A stretch of DNA of 64,000 nt from Prevotella histicola JCM 15637 = DNF00424 (GTDB lineage Bacteria > Bacteroidota > Bacteroidia > Bacteroidales > Bacteroidaceae), in NCBI RefSeq assembly GCF_000613925.1, contig NZ_BAJX01000006.1, forward strand, positions 119,845-183,844, read 5' to 3'. Shown piece by piece: positions 46,957 to 56,275 of this stretch. The translations under genes and the position numbers were made by a program. How positions within the stretch are numbered: the stretch's first letter is position 1; each line of letters begins with the position of its first letter. The notes under the pieces were generated by a model, which was not told the DNA's origin, searched no databases, and saw nothing but the letters and a program-made list of their open reading frames with translations.

Positions 46957-47038
46957 TGGGTAGTGATGGATTCGAACCACCGAAGCTAGAAGCAGCAGAT
47001 TTACAGTCTGCCCCATTTGGCCACTCTGGAAACTACCC
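46957..47038 (-). tRNA. tRNA-Tyr (anticodon GTA)
   Basis: 82 bases. The acceptor arms GGGTAGT and ACTACCC pair, the anticodon arm CAGACTGTAAATCTG carries GTA, the TPsiC arm has GGTTCGAATCC, and the variable arm is long as expected for tRNA-Tyr (class II). CCA is not encoded. It is transcribed with tRNA-Val 7 bases upstream. Confidence 0.95.
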
Positions 47039-47045
47039 ATTGTAG

Positions 47046-47120
47046 TGGGCGTTGACGGATTCGAACCGCCGACCCTCTGCTTGTAAGGCAGATGCTCTAA
47101 ACCAGCTGAGCTAAACGCCC
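47046..47120 (-). tRNA. tRNA-Val (anticodon TAC)
   Basis: 75 bases. Acceptor arms GGGCGTT and AACGCCC, D-arm TAGCTCAGCTGG, anticodon arm CTGCCTTACAAGCAG with TAC, TPsiC arm GGTTCGAATCC. CCA is not encoded. First of a Val-Tyr pair. Confidence 0.95.
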
Positions 47121-47201
47121 TTACTTTTCGTAAGCGAGTGCAAAAGTAGTGATTTTCTCTGATTCGTGCAAGTTTCTGTTGTGTTTTTTATCAAGGATGA
47201 A

Positions 47202-47228
47202 TGAAAAAAGGCGCATCTTGTGCGCCTT
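47202..47228 (-). terminator. Terminator of the purine permease gene
   Basis: AAGGCGCA (47208-47215) pairs with TGCGCCTT (47221-47228) around TCTTG. On the minus strand it is followed by TTTTTTC, 24 bases past the stop. Confidence 0.9.
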
Positions 47229-47251
47229 CTTTCAATATATAGGATATGGTA

Positions 47252-48556
47252 TTATCCAATAATAAAGTTTAGAACGAAGAGTACTGCAAGAATGCAGAGA
47301 GTCCAGTTCAGGTCCTTCCACTGTCTTGTACAAAGCTTCATGATAACGAATGACAAGATTCCTAAGCATATACCGTCTGCAATAGAGTAGCATAGAACCA
47401 TAGTAATCATTGTTATAAAAGCAGGGAATGACTCACTGATATCTTGTAGATTAATCTTCTTTACAGAGTCGAGCATTAAGACACCAACCATGACCAGTGC
47501 GCCACTGGTTGCAGCACTTGGGATAAGAAGGAAGATAGGGGAGAGAAGGAGTGATAAGATAAAGAGGAGTCCAACGGTAAATGAGGTGACTCCAGAGCGT
47601 CCTCCTTCAGCAATACCACTGGCACTCTCCACGTAAGTTGTTAATGTAGAGCTTCCGAGCATTGCACCACACGTTGTGCCTATGGCATCACTCATCATGG
47701 CTTCTTTCACATGAGGGATGTTTCCGTTTGCTTCAACAATACCCGTTTTATCAGCCAGACCCATTAATGTACCAATGGTATCGAAGATGTTAACCAAGAG
47801 TAAAGAGAATACAACTAAGGCTGTCTTGAGGTTAAACATCCCAGCAAAATCAAACTTACAGAAGAGTGGGCTGATATCCTGAGGTGCAGAAACAGGAAGC
47901 CAATGGTCAGGGAATACGGTTACTCCCATAGGTATTCCAATGATCGTAGTTGCAATAATACTCCAGAAAAGTGAGCCTTTTACGTTCTTTGCCATAAGAA
48001 TCCCACTGAGTAAGATGGCAATAATACCAAGAATACAGCTATTGGTAAATGCTCCAAGACCAACAAACGTAGCTTCTTTTGCAACGATAATACCTGCATT
48101 CTTGAGTCCAATAAATGCAATGAACATACCAATACCTGCAGAAATAGCATAGCGAAGGTTATGAGGGATAGAGTCCAGTATCATTTCACGAACATTAAAG
48201 AAAGTGATAATAATAAAGACTATACCTTCAATCAGCATGATAGCTAATGATTGTTGCCAAGTGTAACCCATTGTCTGGCAAAGGGTATAAGCGAAGAAGG
48301 CATTTAGTCCCATTGAAGGGGCTTGGGCAAATGGTAACTTTGCCATGAATGCTAAGAGCAATGTTGCTATAGCTGCAGCAAGGGCTGTTGCCGTAAATAA
48401 AGCCCCCTTATCCATTCCTGTAGATGACAGGATGGCGGGGTTTACTGCTAAGATATAGCTCATTGTTAAGAACGTGGTGGCTCCCGCAATAAGTTCTGTG
48501 CGGAGCTTCATGGATTTAGGATCAAATCCTAAGGCCTTTTCTAATAAAGTCATCAT
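47252..48556 (-). CDS. NCS2-family purine (guanine/hypoxanthine) permease
   Basis: 434 residues with about 12-14 membrane segments. AzgA/PbuG-like start TELIAGATTFLTMSYILAVNPAILS, then MAKLPFAQAPSMGLNAFFAYTL and the family signature near GTLMGLADKTG and GSSTLTTYVESASGIAEGGR. It takes up guanine and/or hypoxanthine by proton symport. A single gene with its own terminator. Confidence 0.94.
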   Translation of the reverse strand: MMTLLEKALGFDPKSMKLRTELIAGATTFLTMSYILAVNPAILSSTGMDKGALFTATALAAAIATLLLAFMAKLPFAQAPSMGLNAFFAYTLCQTMGYTWQQSLAIMLIEGIVFIIITFFNVREMILDSIPHNLRYAISAGIGMFIAFIGLKNAGIIVAKEATFVGLGAFTNSCILGIIAILLSGILMAKNVKGSLFWSIIATTIIGIPMGVTVFPDHWLPVSAPQDISPLFCKFDFAGMFNLKTALVVFSLLLVNIFDTIGTLMGLADKTGIVEANGNIPHVKEAMMSDAIGTTCGAMLGSSTLTTYVESASGIAEGGRSGVTSFTVGLLFILSLLLSPIFLLIPSAATSGALVMVGVLMLDSVKKINLQDISESFPAFITMITMVLCYSIADGICLGILSFVIMKLCTRQWKDLNWTLCILAVLFVLNFIIG

Positions 48557-48582
48557 TGTTTTTAAGGTTTAAAACTCATTAT

Positions 48583-49359
48583 TTATTTAGATGTTTTTTC
48601 TAACCAATCATCAAGAATCATACGTGCGATTGATAATTTCTCTGGAATAGTAGGGAGGTTTTCTTTTGTAAACCAGGCTCCTTTTGATAGCTCACTCTGT
48701 TGTAAGTGAATGTCGCCACCATTATAATCAGCGTTGAATCCTACCATTAGCCCACAAGGATAAGGCCAAGGTTGGGAACCAAAATATCGAAGATTCTTAA
48801 TTTGTATGCCAGTCTCCTCTGCAACTTCTCTATGTACAGCTTCTTCCAATGTCTCACCTGTTTCAACAAAGCCAGCTACTAATCCATAGAATTCTGTCTT
48901 GAAATTACGTGCATGCACCAATAGGACTTCGTCACCACGATGCACAAGGACTATGATAGCTGTTGCTAACTGTGGCCAAACTTCTTTTCCACAGTTCGTA
49001 CAGCGTTTGGAGATATCTGTATGCATCTTCATAGGCGCTCCACATACACCACAGAATCTCGTATTATTATCCCAGTAAAGTAACTCATGACATTTACCTG
49101 CTTTAAGATAAAATTCATTGGGGAGACGATAGAAGGAAGGGCGTAAACCACACATCTCGTATTGTGGATAATCCGTGACAGGCTGGTCTATCATTATAGC
49201 TTTGACCTCAGTCCCATCCTCCATTGGGGTGATATTTAGAACATGTGTCCATGGGTGTAATGGGATGGGGCAATCTTCTGATAATGGGATGGAGAAAGAA
49301 TCTTCTGCTTTCTCCAACATGATATCAGTCTTGCAGAATATAAACCAATACTTCTTCAT
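48583..49359 (-). CDS. nudC: NAD(P)H pyrophosphatase (NudC-type)
   Basis: 258 residues from the ATG at 49359; the frame opens earlier (49422) but without family resemblance. It hydrolyses NADH to NMNH and AMP and, in Escherichia coli, also removes NAD caps from RNA. The zinc ribbon cysteines are at 103, 106, 120 and 123 (CGVCGAP...CTNCG). The Nudix box is at 163-185 (GFVETGETLEEAVHREVAEE), followed by the NudC hallmark SQPWP at 195-199. It lies 11 bases after the 5'-nucleotidase gene; together they could salvage nucleotides. Confidence 0.95.
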   Translation of the reverse strand: MKKYWFIFCKTDIMLEKAEDSFSIPLSEDCPIPLHPWTHVLNITPMEDGTEVKAIMIDQPVTDYPQYEMCGLRPSFYRLPNEFYLKAGKCHELLYWDNNTRFCGVCGAPMKMHTDISKRCTNCGKEVWPQLATAIIVLVHRGDEVLLVHARNFKTEFYGLVAGFVETGETLEEAVHREVAEETGIQIKNLRYFGSQPWPYPCGLMVGFNADYNGGDIHLQQSELSKGAWFTKENLPTIPEKLSIARMILDDWLEKTSK

Positions 49360-49370
49360 TATCTTTGTTT

Positions 49371-51119
49371 TTATTCTCCAAATAAAATTTTCCGATCGCG
49401 TGCAGCTGCTGGCACTGTCCATGCTTCGGGGATGAACTTCCAGTTATTGTGTGGTTGTGGATTCATAATGCCAGCTTTTTTTATCTCTTCCATTAGATAA
49501 TGTCTCTGGTCCTTTTCACTTTCCCAGATAATACGGTTCTTTAAGGAGTCGCGTGCTATACCAGCTCCTTTAGTTAAGAGCTCTCCACCTCCATTAGCAC
49601 GATAACTGTTTACTGCAACAGTGTACCATTTATGTTCATCGAACGGCTCTCCATTGCTCATTCGTAAGATATGAACTTTCTCTCCATCGGGTTTTGTGAC
49701 ATCAACAACATAGTCTATTCCTGCTGCAGAGTCGAAATTGAAAGAGAAGTTTTTGAAACCTAAGCGTTGTGTATCATCGCGTGTGTTTGCAAGGAGTAAT
49801 AAGTGGTCATCTGGACTCTTCATTGTATTTACCCAGAGGTCATAGCTCATCTCGAGATGCTTACGAACTTCTTCGCCAGTAAGGCGCATGACGCATAGTT
49901 GGTTCTCATATTTATAGAGACTGAACATGTCTGCAACTGTTACATTACCTGCTTTTATAGCAGAGTTAAATTGTAGTGGTGCATTGAAAGCAATGTCGGC
50001 ATGTGTGATCTTCAATTCTAAGTCAAGAATGAGGTCATTGAAGGCAGAATTACCAAAGAAGCAATCCTTTGTGTAGATTGTGTTTGCAAATTTCCCGATT
50101 ACTTGCTCACTCCAAGCCTTTACAGAATCTATTTCTGGTTGGAAGTGTTGCATGAAATCCTTGTCTGGAATGATATTTCTTACATCAACTAACTCACCTG
50201 ATGCATGTGTAAGAACATAGCTTCTTTTCCCCTTGATGGTTTTAGGTTTTAAAGTGAGTGTTGTTAATGCCACTTTTTGCGCATTGTTGGCAGGATCGAG
50301 GCAGATGACATCTTTGCCGTTTATATTCTTTTCTATAGTATTATGGGGAGTGTGGTCATGCCCGAAGAAGATAACATCGAAGCCGGGAACCTCCTGTGCC
50401 ACCTTTTGAGAAGCATCCTCATCATATTGGGGAGTCTTGATACCTCCATTCCAACCAGAATGAAACAAACCAACTATAACATCAGGATTTTCTTTCTTTT
50501 TCACCTCCTCCATGGTACGTTTAGCGCATGAAACCATCTCATCGAAACGAAGGCCACTCCATATTGTTTCCTTCAACCAGTTGGGTATTGCAGGTGTCAG
50601 CATACCGATAACACATACTTTCAGTCCGTTCTTCTTTTTAATGACCGTGTAAGGAAGTATGTAAGGTTTGTTAGTTCTAGCATTGATGATATTTGCACCA
50701 AGAATAGGGAAGTGTAATTCTTTAAACCACTTGTCATAGACACTATGCCCTGTCTCAATATCGTGATTGCCAACAGTTGCAGCATCATATCCCATGTAGT
50801 TGAGAACACTGGCTGCAATGTTTTCCTTTTGTGGTACTATATAATTATAGTAGTATGATATGGGTTGTCCTTGCAGAATGTCTCCGTTGTCTAGAAGGTA
50901 GATATTATCCTTACCATATTCTTTCCGCAAACCTTGAACAAAAGTATATACCCTTGCCATGGAACCACTTTTAGGTGAGCGGTTGATGAAATCGTAAGGG
51001 AAAAAAGACCCATGTACATCAGAAGTTTCTACTAGTTTGATTGTTATGTCTTTATTCTGTGCCATAGCGTGAGAACAGAGTCCTAACATGATAGTGAGTA
51101 CGATCGTTGATAGTTTCAT
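49371..51119 (-). CDS. Periplasmic 5'-nucleotidase / 2',3'-cyclic phosphodiesterase
   Basis: 582 residues with a signal peptide (IVLTIMLGLCSHAMAQ). Calcineurin-type metallophosphatase domain: VETSDVHGSFFPYD, DNGDILQGQP, VGNHDIETG, and FGHDHTP. The C-terminal 5'-nucleotidase domain has FNAPLQFNSAIKAGNVTVADM and a Tyr-rich substrate region (VNSYRANGGGELL). It dephosphorylates nucleotides outside the inner membrane. It probably forms a two-gene unit with nudC. Confidence 0.92.
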   Translation of the reverse strand: MKLSTIVLTIMLGLCSHAMAQNKDITIKLVETSDVHGSFFPYDFINRSPKSGSMARVYTFVQGLRKEYGKDNIYLLDNGDILQGQPISYYYNYIVPQKENIAASVLNYMGYDAATVGNHDIETGHSVYDKWFKELHFPILGANIINARTNKPYILPYTVIKKKNGLKVCVIGMLTPAIPNWLKETIWSGLRFDEMVSCAKRTMEEVKKKENPDVIVGLFHSGWNGGIKTPQYDEDASQKVAQEVPGFDVIFFGHDHTPHNTIEKNINGKDVICLDPANNAQKVALTTLTLKPKTIKGKRSYVLTHASGELVDVRNIIPDKDFMQHFQPEIDSVKAWSEQVIGKFANTIYTKDCFFGNSAFNDLILDLELKITHADIAFNAPLQFNSAIKAGNVTVADMFSLYKYENQLCVMRLTGEEVRKHLEMSYDLWVNTMKSPDDHLLLLANTRDDTQRLGFKNFSFNFDSAAGIDYVVDVTKPDGEKVHILRMSNGEPFDEHKWYTVAVNSYRANGGGELLTKGAGIARDSLKNRIIWESEKDQRHYLMEEIKKAGIMNPQPHNNWKFIPEAWTVPAAARDRKILFGE

Positions 51120-51235
51120 ATGTGTTTATTAAAATCAGGTACAAAAGTAATAAATTAAACGCAAATAAAGGCAACTGTTTTCTTATGTTTTATCGTTTGT
51201 ATGCCGTGTTGTACTCCATTCTTCTTAGAAAAAGA

Positions 51236-51273
51236 AAAGGAGGCATACCTATTAATTGTGGTATGTCTCCTTT
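51236..51273 (-). terminator. Terminator of gdhA
   Basis: AAAGGAGGCATACC (51236-51249) pairs with GGTATGTCTCCTTT (51260-51273) with one mismatch. On the minus strand TTTTCTTTTTC follows. It lies 30 bases beyond the gdhA stop. Confidence 0.9.
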
Positions 51274-51302
51274 GTTCTGATTTATATGTTCTCAAGTTTA
51301 GA

Positions 51303-52637
51303 TTAAACAATTCCCTGCGCCATAATAGCTTTAGCTACTTTGATGAAACCAGCGATGTTGGCACCTTTCACGTAGTTTACATAGCCATCAGGCTCTGTTC
51401 CATATCTGACACAATTCTCATGGATGTCATCCATGATGTTATGTAGCTTTTGGTCAACTTCTTCACGATCCCATTTCAGTCGTTCTGAATTCTGGGTCAT
51501 TTCGAGTCCTGACACGGCTACACCGCCAGCATTACTCGCTTTGCCTGGACAATAAAGAACTTTTGCTTCTTGAAAGATTCTTACGGCTTCTGGGGTGGAT
51601 GGCATGTTTGCACCCTCTGTTACAGCGATAATACCGTTATTGATTAATGCTGTCGCAGCCTCGGCATTGATCTCATTCTGTGTGGCACAAGGAGTTGCAA
51701 TATCAGCCTTCTCGAACCATGGCTTTGCTCCTGGAACGTATTTCACTCCATATTTCTCTGCATATTCCCGGATGCGTCCACGTTCTATGTTCTTTAGCTC
51801 CATAATATATGCTAACTTCTCTTCATTTATTCCATCTGGGTCGTAGATATATCCATCAGAATCGGAGCATGTAACAGGTTTTGCTCCAAGATGTAGGAGC
51901 TTTTTAATCGTGTATTGTGCGACATTACCTGATCCCGAAACTAAAACGGTTTTTCCTTTTAGGTCAATATTTCTTGTCTTGAGCATATTCTGCAGGAAGT
52001 ACACGTTACCATAGCCTGTTGCTTCTGGCCGAATAAGCGATCCTCCGAACTCTTGTCCTTTGCCTGTAAGTATCCCTACAAACTGATGAGTAAGTTTCTT
52101 ATATTGTCCGAACATGTAGCCTACTTCGCGTCCACCGACGCCAATGTCTCCTGCAGGGACGTCACAGTCGGGACCTATGTAATGCCATAGCTCACTCATG
52201 AAGGCTTGGCAGAAACGCATCACTTCAGCATTTGATTTACCTCGTGGAGAAAAATCTGATCCACCTTTGCCACCACCCATTGGCAGTGTTGTCAAAGAGT
52301 TTTTGAATGTCTGTTCAAAGGCAAGGAACTTTAAGATGGACTCGTTGACAGAAGTGTGGAAACGTAAACCACCTTTATAAGGACCGATGACATTGCTATG
52401 CTGGACGCGATATCCCATGTTTGTCTGAATATTACCTTTGTCATCAACCCAATTTACTCGAAATTTGATAATTCTGTCTGGTATGCAGAGGCGTTCAATA
52501 AGGTTTACACGCTCAAATTCGGGATGTTTGTTGTACTCTTCTTCAATGGTTTCCAACACTTGTGATACTGCTTGAATGTACTCTGGCTCATTGGGGAAAC
52601 GCCGTTGTAAACTCTCTACAACTTCTACTGCTTTCAT
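51303..52637 (-). CDS. gdhA: NADP-type glutamate dehydrogenase
   Basis: 444 residues from the ATG at 52637; the longer frame from 52727 would include the promoter. It makes glutamate from 2-oxoglutarate and ammonium (or the reverse). Conserved: GPYKGGLRFHTSVNESILKF, the catalytic LTTLPMGGGKGGSDFSPRGK with its Lys, DVPAGDIGVGGREVG and the dinucleotide site VLVSGSGNVAQYT. Length fits the bacterial hexameric type. Confidence 0.97.
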   Translation of the reverse strand: MKAVEVVESLQRRFPNEPEYIQAVSQVLETIEEEYNKHPEFERVNLIERLCIPDRIIKFRVNWVDDKGNIQTNMGYRVQHSNVIGPYKGGLRFHTSVNESILKFLAFEQTFKNSLTTLPMGGGKGGSDFSPRGKSNAEVMRFCQAFMSELWHYIGPDCDVPAGDIGVGGREVGYMFGQYKKLTHQFVGILTGKGQEFGGSLIRPEATGYGNVYFLQNMLKTRNIDLKGKTVLVSGSGNVAQYTIKKLLHLGAKPVTCSDSDGYIYDPDGINEEKLAYIMELKNIERGRIREYAEKYGVKYVPGAKPWFEKADIATPCATQNEINAEAATALINNGIIAVTEGANMPSTPEAVRIFQEAKVLYCPGKASNAGGVAVSGLEMTQNSERLKWDREEVDQKLHNIMDDIHENCVRYGTEPDGYVNYVKGANIAGFIKVAKAIMAQGIV

Positions 52638-52714
52638 AATTGATTCTGTTTTAAATGGTTGTTTATTCCTATCCTGGAAACTCTTAACCTTTCTCTTCAA
52701 GGTTTTTGATGTTG

Positions 52715-52722
52715 CAAAGATA
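52715..52722 (-). promoter_or_regulatory. -7 promoter element of gdhA
   Basis: On the minus strand TATCTTTG, followed by CAACATC, lies 77 bases before the gdhA start, giving a leader of about 70 bases. No clean TTTG upstream box. Confidence 0.6.
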
Positions 52723-53053
52723 ATCATTTATTTCTTAATAAAGAGCATTTTGTTATAAAATATGCCGATTTGTTTTAAAATAGTCATTATTTATGGTGTT
52801 TTTAGAATAAAACCTAATGGTAAGCTAAGTGTTGGCTATCCATTGTTGTTAGTTTTCTAGTATTGGAAGTCTAGATCATCTAAAAGGCTGGAATCCAAGT
52901 GGGGAAGTCCAGCCTTAAATTATGTTAGTAGAGAATGTCTAGTAGGCAGTAATATCTTGTTATATAGATTCTTTACATTGAATGTAAGGTGTTGTTTATA
53001 TTGGTTGGGATATGGCTATAAGTTCTTTATCTTTCTTCTTAACGCAATTCTAT

Positions 53054-53183
53054 ACACTAAATTAAAGTAACTTTGACTTCTAACTTAAAACTCATTTGTA
53101 CTTTAAGTTAAAGTCCACTCGTACTTTAAGTTAAAGGTCGCTTGCACTTTAAGTTAAAGTCCAATCGCACTTCAAGTTTGGGT
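53054..53183. repeat. Array 4: six palindromic cores at 22-24-bp spacing
   Basis: Cores start at 53054, 53076, 53100, 53123, 53146 and 53169, steps 22, 24, 23, 23, 23. The best unit is ACTTTAAGTTAAAGT, a perfect 7+1+7 palindrome, with 8-base spacers CCACTCGT, TCGCTTGC and CCAATCGC. Outer units are decayed (ACACTAAATTAAAGT, ACTTCTAACTTAAAA, ACTTCAAGTTTGGGT). Slightly wider spacing than in arrays 1, 2, 3 and 5. Confidence 0.8.
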
Positions 53184-53210
53184 GTTTTCTAAAGTGAACT
53201 TATACTAAAA

Positions 53211-53246
53211 AGAAAGCCTGTAGCTTACTTACATGTAGCTACAGGC
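53211..53246 (-). terminator. Terminator of the DEAD-box helicase gene
   Basis: GCCTGTAGCT (53216-53225) and AGCTACAGGC (53237-53246), 11-base loop. On the minus strand TTTCTTTTTAG follows. Confidence 0.88.
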
Positions 53247-53263
53247 ACTATCATAATCAGATG

Positions 53264-54982
53264 TTATTTATTCCCAAGATTACGAAGCCATTTGAGTGGT
53301 TTCTTTATTAATGCTTTCAATCCGCTATCACTCTTAGAACTTGTCGGTAGCTCTTCTCGAATATCATACTTGGTACTTCTTCTTGCGCCCTTCTCGTTCG
53401 TGTTATGCAGACGATTGTTATTCTTCTTCTTTTTGTTGTTAGGCTTTTTGTTTTGTTGAGCGTTCGTCTTCTGACCAGCATCCTTATTATTTGCAGCCTC
53501 CTTGTCGTTTCGTCTGTTGTTGTTAGGCTTCGCCTGCTTGTCAGTTTGTCTGTTCTTATCTTGACGGTTATTCCGCTTGTTTGTTACTTTTGCATCTACA
53601 GCGTTGTTATTATTGTTCTGCTGTTCTTGCCCTTTGTTCTTCTGCTTGTTGTTAGATTTACGTTCTGACGTATTTTGTATTTTATTGTCAGAGGAACTTT
53701 GGCTCTGTTGTTCGGGACGCCTTGACCTTTGCTTGTAATTGCCTTGTTTCTTGTCTTTGTGGCTTTGCTGGTCTCGGTCCTTCCTCCTTCGGCTCTTTGC
53801 AGTGTTGCCTTTCTTAGGCTTTCCGACATCCTTGTATTCTGGTCCGTCTCCTAAATCATCTGGCAAGGCAACTTTCTCAACATCTTTCTCTAGGAAAGAT
53901 TCTATCTGCTTGAAGTAGTAGATATCGTCAGCGCTAACAAAAGTGATAGCCTTTCCGTCACGGTCAGCACGAGCTGTTCTACCAATGCGATGCACATAAT
54001 CTTCTGCATCATGTGGGACATCATAATTGATAACCATTGTAATGTCGTCAATATCAATACCGCGAGAAACAATGTCTGTAGCAACTAATACATCAATTTG
54101 CCCACTCTTGAATTTGAACATAACGTCATCACGTTGTGCCTGGTCAAGGTCGGAATGCATCTCTCCGCAGTTAATGTGCTTCCGGTTTAAAGAGGCTGTA
54201 ATTTGCTTTACCTTTTGTTTGGAACCAGAGAAGATGATTACACGTTTTAAATCACCCGCTTTAAAGATATCCTTTATGATACCCATCTTCTGTGTCTCGT
54301 AGCAGACGTATGCCATTTGATGAATCTTCTCTGCAGGTTTACTAACTGCTAGCTTGATCTCTACGGGATTCTTGAGCAGTGTCTTCGCAAGCTCTTCAAT
54401 CTTCTTTGGCATTGTGGCAGAGAACATGATGGTCTGACATGATGACGGTAATTTCTTCGCAATAGTCATAATGTCATCGGAGAAGCCCATGTCAAGCATA
54501 CGGTCGGCTTCATCAAGAATAAAGAAACTTACCTTGGAAAGGTCAACATTGCCTAAAGAGAGATGAGAGATAAAACGGCCTGGAGTCGCAATAACGACAT
54601 CAGCTCCCAACGAAAGGCTTTTAAGCTCTTGGTCATAACGGTTACCATCATTGCCACCATAGACTGCAACGCAGGATACACCATCAAGATAGTAAGCAAA
54701 GCCTTGCATAGCTTGGTCAATTTGTTGTGCTAACTCACGTGTTGGCGACATGATGACGCAGTTAATAGCAGCTTCAGGATATCCTCCATCTGCTAACTTT
54801 GAGAGAATAGGGAGGAGGTAAGCCGCCGTCTTTCCTGTACCAGTCTGCGCAACACCCAGTACGTCACGTCCCTTTAAAATCTCTGGTATGCACTTCTCCT
54901 GAACTGGTGTGCATTCGTCAAAACGCATGTCATATAGTGCGTCAAGTACGTTATCGTTTAAATCTAAATCTTCAAAATACAT
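53264..54982 (-). CDS. DEAD-box RNA helicase with long Asn/Gln/Lys-rich tail
   Basis: 572 residues. The helicase core (1-370) is RhlE-like: FEDLDLNDNVLDALYDM, the Q motif region CTPVQEKCIP, motif I AQTGTGKTAAY, SPTRELAQQ, DEADRMLDMGF, FSATMP, VATDIVSRGIDI and HRIGRTARA. The tail (about 390-545) is rich in Asn, Gln, Lys and Arg (KKGNTAKSRRRKDRDQQSHK, EQQNNNNNAVDAKV, NNKDAGQKTNAQQNKKPNNK), predicted disordered and RNA-binding. A short folded end follows. Such tails are usual in Bacteroidota RhlE-type helicases. It probably acts in ribosome assembly or RNA decay. Confidence 0.94.
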   Translation of the reverse strand: MYFEDLDLNDNVLDALYDMRFDECTPVQEKCIPEILKGRDVLGVAQTGTGKTAAYLLPILSKLADGGYPEAAINCVIMSPTRELAQQIDQAMQGFAYYLDGVSCVAVYGGNDGNRYDQELKSLSLGADVVIATPGRFISHLSLGNVDLSKVSFFILDEADRMLDMGFSDDIMTIAKKLPSSCQTIMFSATMPKKIEELAKTLLKNPVEIKLAVSKPAEKIHQMAYVCYETQKMGIIKDIFKAGDLKRVIIFSGSKQKVKQITASLNRKHINCGEMHSDLDQAQRDDVMFKFKSGQIDVLVATDIVSRGIDIDDITMVINYDVPHDAEDYVHRIGRTARADRDGKAITFVSADDIYYFKQIESFLEKDVEKVALPDDLGDGPEYKDVGKPKKGNTAKSRRRKDRDQQSHKDKKQGNYKQRSRRPEQQSQSSSDNKIQNTSERKSNNKQKNKGQEQQNNNNNAVDAKVTNKRNNRQDKNRQTDKQAKPNNNRRNDKEAANNKDAGQKTNAQQNKKPNNKKKKNNNRLHNTNEKGARRSTKYDIREELPTSSKSDSGLKALIKKPLKWLRNLGNK

Positions 54983-55047
54983 ATCTTTTTATTTTTCCCT
55001 TCGTCTCAAAGGGTTATTTCTTGTTTCTTATTTATTTAATAGTCTTT

Positions 55048-56265
55048 TTAACTTGGAGCATGCCTATAGCAGAAATAGGCAATAACTGCAAAGATAATAT
55101 TCGGAATCCATGCAGCCAGTATTGGTGGCGTGTCAGCCTGTATGGCAAAGGTTGCTGATACTGTCTGCAACATAATATAGCTGAAACTCAGCCCTAAACC
55201 TATACCTAAGTATAATCCCATTCCACCTTTTCGTTTTCTAGAAGATAGAGACAAACCTATAATGGTCAGGATAAAAGATGAGAATGACATAGCTATTCGT
55301 TTGTGGAACTCAACTTCATATTGAACAACGTTGCCAGAACCACGGCTGGTTTGTTTAGAGATATAATCAAGGAGCTCTGGTGACGTGAATGTTTCTTGCT
55401 GGCCTTTAGAATAAACCAGATCCGTAGGCTCCATCAATAAAACCGTATCCTTTAATGCACCACTTTGTATATGCTCTTTCAATCCCCTAAGCGTTCGTAT
55501 TTTCCAGTTGCTTACCTTCCAATGATACTTGGTGTCAGCAACAGTATCATACTGAATCTCCATAGCAGTCATGTGGCTTACAATCTTTTTATCCTTGAAT
55601 TTAACAAGTGAGAAGCCATAACCGCGTTTGTATTGATCGTCGTAGTGCTGGATGTAAGCTATAGTGTTTTTTGCCACTTGTAGTTGAACGTTTTCGGCTG
55701 ATGTATTCTTCTTTGAGTTACGATATAGCGATTCGAAGTTCTGACGGATGACAGTTCCGTGTGGAATGACGAAACTATTTAAATAGAATGTCAATCCTGC
55801 TATCAGAATACATGAAATCATGTAAGGTCGCATTAGGCGTTTGATAGAGACACCTGCTGCCAACATTGCAATGACTTCGGAGTTACTTGCTAATTTCGAA
55901 GTAAAGAAGATTACGGCAATGAAAACGAAGAGGGGAGAGAAGAGATTAGAGTAATATGGGATAAAGTTTGCATAGTAATCAAAGATAATGGCTCTCCACG
56001 GAGCATGATATTGTGTAAACTTAGATAGATTTTCATTGAAGTCAAACACAATAGCAATAGATATGATTAACAGAATGGCATATATATACGTACCAATAAA
56101 CTTACGTATAATATACCAATCTAGAATCTTTATGTATCGAGTAGGAGAGAGCATCATTAGTAGATGCCCTATTTTATTGATGAAGGGAAGCTTCCTGGAA
56201 GTCTTTAATCCAAGATGCTTCAGCCGTTTCTTTATTGTGTCAAGAATTACTTTGACTTTACTCAT
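55048..56265 (-). CDS. LptF/LptG-family permease
   Basis: 405 residues. It starts with a long cytoplasmic stretch, then the YjgP/YjgQ pattern ILDWYIIRKFIGTYIYAILL. Three more helices lie near the C-terminus (SFSSFILTIIGLSLSSRKRK and GGMGLYLGIGLGLSFSYIML). A periplasmic domain sits between the N- and C-terminal membrane parts. It is a membrane subunit of the LPS exporter LptBFG. Which of the two paralogues is not determinable. It follows tgt after 10 bases. Confidence 0.9.
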   Translation of the reverse strand: MSKVKVILDTIKKRLKHLGLKTSRKLPFINKIGHLLMMLSPTRYIKILDWYIIRKFIGTYIYAILLIISIAIVFDFNENLSKFTQYHAPWRAIIFDYYANFIPYYSNLFSPLFVFIAVIFFTSKLASNSEVIAMLAAGVSIKRLMRPYMISCILIAGLTFYLNSFVIPHGTVIRQNFESLYRNSKKNTSAENVQLQVAKNTIAYIQHYDDQYKRGYGFSLVKFKDKKIVSHMTAMEIQYDTVADTKYHWKVSNWKIRTLRGLKEHIQSGALKDTVLLMEPTDLVYSKGQQETFTSPELLDYISKQTSRGSGNVVQYEVEFHKRIAMSFSSFILTIIGLSLSSRKRKGGMGLYLGIGLGLSFSYIMLQTVSATFAIQADTPPILAAWIPNIIFAVIAYFCYRHAPS

Positions 56266-56275
56266 TTTGTTTCTC

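Larger units (their letters stand above)
52638..53263. other. Intergenic region between gdhA and the DEAD-box helicase gene
   Basis: A 626-base non-coding region. From right to left: helicase terminator (53216-53246), palindrome array 4 (53054-53183), a hairpin (AAGGCTGGA 52884-52892 with TCCAGCCTT 52918-52926, loop 25) and the gdhA promoter. Confidence 0.7.

Noticed and set aside
46921..47120. Additional tRNAs beside Tyr and Val
   Set aside because: The flanking sequence shows only the terminator and spacer; no further cloverleaf is found.
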